A stretch of 64,000 nucleotides of DNA from Microbacterium festucae (GTDB taxonomy: Bacteria > Actinomycetota > Actinomycetes > Actinomycetales > Microbacteriaceae), in NCBI RefSeq assembly GCF_025421715.1, contig NZ_JAOEFC010000002.1:62001-126000 (forward strand), read 5' to 3'. The first letter of the stretch is position 1, and each line of letters begins with the position of its first letter. Of the stretch, positions 60,518 through 64,000 are shown one piece after another. The translations under genes and the position numbers were made by a program. A model generated the notes under the pieces. That model did no database searches, was not told the origin of the DNA, and saw only the letters and a program-made list of their open reading frames with translations.

Positions 60518-61168
60518 TCAGTCCCGCTTCGCGCGGTCGACCGCGCGCACACCCGCCCAGGCGAGCGGCAGCAGCGCGCCGGCGATGAGCGCCTTCACGG
60601 CGTCGCCGAGGAGGAAGGGCAGGATGCCCGCCTGCAGCGTCGCCGTCAGCAGCGCCGGCCCCTGGGCGACGCCGAGGGTGGACAGCACGGCGGCCAGCCA
60701 CGGCAGGCCCACCGCGTAGATGATCGCCGAGCCGGCGACGAAGGCCACGATCGCGCGGGGAACCTTGCGGTCCCACTGCAGCTCGGAGAGGCGGCCGACG
60801 ACGAGGGCTGCCACGACGAAGCCGATGACGTACCCGAAGCTGGGGGTGGCCAGCAGCGCGAGGCCGGTGATGTGGCTGCCGTCGGTCTGTGGCGCCATCA
60901 CCGGCAGGCCCACGAGGCCGAGGCCCGCGTAGAGGGCGAGCGAGGCGGCGCCGCGCACGGCGCCCAGGCTCGCGCCGACCAGCAGCACGCCGAGGGTCTG
61001 CCCGGTGATGGGCACCGGCCACATCGGCACGATGACCTGCGCCAGGACGGCGACCAGCCCCGCGCCGACGGCGACGAGCGCGGCATCGGCGGCGAGGGCG
61101 CGCAGGAGGGTGGACGGGCGCACCAGGGCGTCGGCGAGGACGCGGGGCGCGGGAGCGGCGATCGTCAT
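60518..61168 (-). CDS. bioY: biotin transporter BioY
   Basis: 216 aa. S-component of the ECF-type biotin importer; six hydrophobic helices with PVPITGQTLGVLLVGASLG and GYVIGFVVAALVVGRL, the family motifs. The ATG follows AAGGAG. No bioM/bioN energy genes sit beside it, so it must use a shared ECF module or act alone. A -10 TAGGCT stands at 61230-61225. Confidence 0.95.
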   Translation of the reverse strand: MTIAAPAPRVLADALVRPSTLLRALAADAALVAVGAGLVAVLAQVIVPMWPVPITGQTLGVLLVGASLGAVRGAASLALYAGLGLVGLPVMAPQTDGSHITGLALLATPSFGYVIGFVVAALVVGRLSELQWDRKVPRAIVAFVAGSAIIYAVGLPWLAAVLSTLGVAQGPALLTATLQAGILPFLLGDAVKALIAGALLPLAWAGVRAVDRAKRD

Positions 61169-61224
61169 GCGGATCTCCTTCGATGGGTGGGCGCCACGGG
61201 ACCGGCCCGGGCGGCGTCCCGCTC

Positions 61225-61230
61225 AGCCTA
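61225..61230 (-). promoter_or_regulatory. -10 box of bioY
   Basis: TAGGCT on the minus strand, about 57 nt before the bioY ATG. No clear BioQ/BirA operator was seen in the 207-bp gap. Confidence 0.45.
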
Positions 61231-61316
61231 GGGGCGGGTGGGGTGCGCGGGTGTGTGGGACGGCGCCGAAGGATGCCGCGATTCCCTGTCGGAATCCGAC
61301 GACGGGGCGCCCGATC

Positions 61317-61322
61317 TATACT
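61317..61322 (+). promoter_or_regulatory. -10 box of the ABC-F gene
   Basis: TATACT, consensus, 53 nt before the GTG at 61376; GGGAGG follows close behind. No good -35. Confidence 0.6.
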
Positions 61323-61375
61323 GGGAGGCTGGCCCTTCGGCCACTCTCCACCCCTGATGCGATTGGACGTCCGCT

Positions 61376-62974
<1,599 letters not shown>

Positions 62975-63036
62975 TCGCGCCCCCGAGCGCGCGCCGCGGC
63001 GTGCCGGTGCGTGCCCGCGGGGCGGATGCGGCGGGC

Positions 63037-63885
63037 TCAGCGCCCGGCGTCGACCAGTTCGTCCTCGGCTTCGGCGTCGCGGTCGCGGCGCTTGCCCCGG
63101 CGGCGCGGGGGAGCCTCGCCGACGGCGGCGGCCGCGGCATCCTCGGCGTCCTCGCGGCGGTGACGGATCTCGGTGCGGATCATGTACCAGATGAAGATGA
63201 AGCCCATCACGGCGAACAGGATCCACTGGATCGCGTACGAGAGGTGCGGACCCGGGTCGTCCGACGGCGCGTCCAGCGGGTTGGGTGCGGTCGCGGGGGC
63301 GGGATCCTCCGACACGAGCAGTCCGTAGGCACCGGTCAGCACGTCCTCACCCGAGGCGATCGCGTCGGCGATGAGCGGCACGTTGATGGTGGGCACCTGT
63401 CCGTCCGGCGCCGAGCGGCCCGACGAGGGGAGGGGCTCCCCTGCCTTCAGCCGCACGACCACGGTGACCTCGCCGGCGGGCGGGGCGGGGATCTCGTCGG
63501 GGAGGGGCTGGTCGGCGCCGGGCGCCAGCCAGCCGCGGTCGACGATGACGACACGGCCGTCGTCGGTGCGGAAGGGCACGAGCACCTCGAACGCGCTCGT
63601 GCCGCCGTGGGCGCGGTTGCGTGCCAGCAGGGTCTCGTCGGGCAGGTAGCTGCCGGTGAGGGTCGTCGGGTGCCACTGCAGCGCGCCGGTGAACTCCTCG
63701 CCCTCGGGGATGAGCTCTTCCAGCGGCATCGCCTCGGCGTCGTAGTTGGTCGCGATCAGGTCGAGCTGCGCCTCGCGCCCGGCGTTGCGGTCGAACTGCC
63801 AGTGCGAGAGCACGGCGCAGGCGATGGCGAACACGACGGCGAAGGCGACGTAGCCGCTCCACCGCAGCGCGGTGCGACGGTTCAC
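63037..63885 (-). CDS. SURF1-family cytochrome oxidase assembly protein
   Basis: 282 aa. Two transmembrane helices (about 10-28 and 218-238) around an extracytoplasmic domain; HWQFDRNAGRE and RNRAHGGTSAFEVLVPF, VDRGWLAPG are the SURF1 motifs. Helps insert haem A into the aa3 oxidase subunit I, fitting ctaA, ctaB and ctaE elsewhere in the window. The GTG start overlaps the upstream stop (GTGA). C-terminal tail is basic then acidic. Confidence 0.92.
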   Translation of the reverse strand: MNRRTALRWSGYVAFAVVFAIACAVLSHWQFDRNAGREAQLDLIATNYDAEAMPLEELIPEGEEFTGALQWHPTTLTGSYLPDETLLARNRAHGGTSAFEVLVPFRTDDGRVVIVDRGWLAPGADQPLPDEIPAPPAGEVTVVVRLKAGEPLPSSGRSAPDGQVPTINVPLIADAIASGEDVLTGAYGLLVSEDPAPATAPNPLDAPSDDPGPHLSYAIQWILFAVMGFIFIWYMIRTEIRHRREDAEDAAAAAVGEAPPRRRGKRRDRDAEAEDELVDAGR

Positions 63886-64000
63886 GAGGCGACCTCCTCG
63901 GAGAAGGCGACGACCTCGACGGGGAAGTCGCGCGCGGCGAGATAGTCCTTCAGGTAGTCCACGTGCGCGTCGCAGGCCAGCCAGATCTTGCGGCGCTCCG
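63882..64000 (-). CDS. small protein gene, 5' part beyond the window
   Basis: The last 39 codons of a gene ending in ERRKIWLACDAHVDYLKDYLAARDFP and a short acidic tail. The pattern RRKxWLACDxH..L..(F/Y)L..R.F is known from small conserved actinobacterial proteins next to SURF1, often called hypothetical. It is coupled to SURF1 by a GTGA overlap. Function unknown. Confidence 0.7.
   Translation of the reverse strand, partial: ERRKIWLACDAHVDYLKDYLAARDFPVEVVAFSEEVAS

Overview
The window is a stretch of high-GC actinobacterial chromosome. The best fit is Microbacteriaceae, probably Microbacterium or a close relative. The pointers are a whiA sporulation-type regulator, the G6PDH partner opcA, an RbpA without cysteines, an actinobacterial bcc-aa3 respiratory cluster with a di-haem cytochrome, a DUF222/13E12 HNH protein, and many genes whose start codon lies 6-7 nt after a TANNNT box (leaderless style). 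No rRNA, tRNA, CRISPR array, transposase or prophage was seen. Most of it is conserved core chromosome.

Layout. 1-3793 (minus): ctaE-qcrC-qcrA-qcrB, the terminal oxidase and cytochrome bc1 cluster, cut by the left edge. 3916-10197: trpD and a run of small genes (two-TM protein, PHP phosphoesterase with a PolX-like N-terminus, 5'-3' exonuclease, a secreted pair in AT-richer DNA, DksA-like and YchJ proteins, an NTF2-fold protein). 10292-12963: HNH/13E12 endonuclease and a CDF cation exporter, separated by a minisatellite. 13162-18271: rpsA, then a histidine kinase coupled to a membrane protein with a degenerate GGDEF-like tail, facing a response regulator. 18373-32816: coaE, a Gly-rich protein, uvrB, LysR with ene-reductase and quinone-oxidoreductase genes, an OhrR-type regulator divergent from a tiny CxxC protein, then uvrA-uvrC-rapZ-whiA. 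32971-37447: sodA, gap-pgk-tpiA, secG-rbpA. 37548-45675 (minus): tkt-tal-pgi-zwf-opcA-pgl, a tightly coupled pentose-phosphate operon. 45987-48511: haem A genes ctaB and ctaA. 48765-52829: SUF iron-sulfur operon sufB-sufD-Rieske-sufC-sufT-like. 52897-60346: a PatB-type lyase and MFS pair, then a minus-strand siderophore uptake operon behind an IdeR/DtxR-type iron box. 60518-64000: bioY, an ABC-F ATPase, SURF1 and a gene cut by the right edge.

Themes. Redox and iron genes recur: oxidase assembly (ctaA, ctaB, SURF1), Fe-S assembly, iron uptake, SOD and OhrR. The clearest regulatory signal is a shared promoter motif, TGTCGGAG-N8-TANNNT, placed 6 nt before the start of uvrA, uvrB and the HNH/13E12 gene. 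It matches the RecA-independent (PafBC-type) DNA-damage promoter known from mycobacteria. Several simple repeats stand out: a 13-G run inside a siderophore permease gene, an in-frame hexamer repeat in the HNH gene, a ten-copy minisatellite and a 30-bp tandem duplication in the DksA-like gene. I found no clearly new multi-gene system. The strongest leads are the damage-type regulon, the OhrR/CxxC pair, the kinase/degenerate-GGDEF pair and the possibly phase-variable iron permease.
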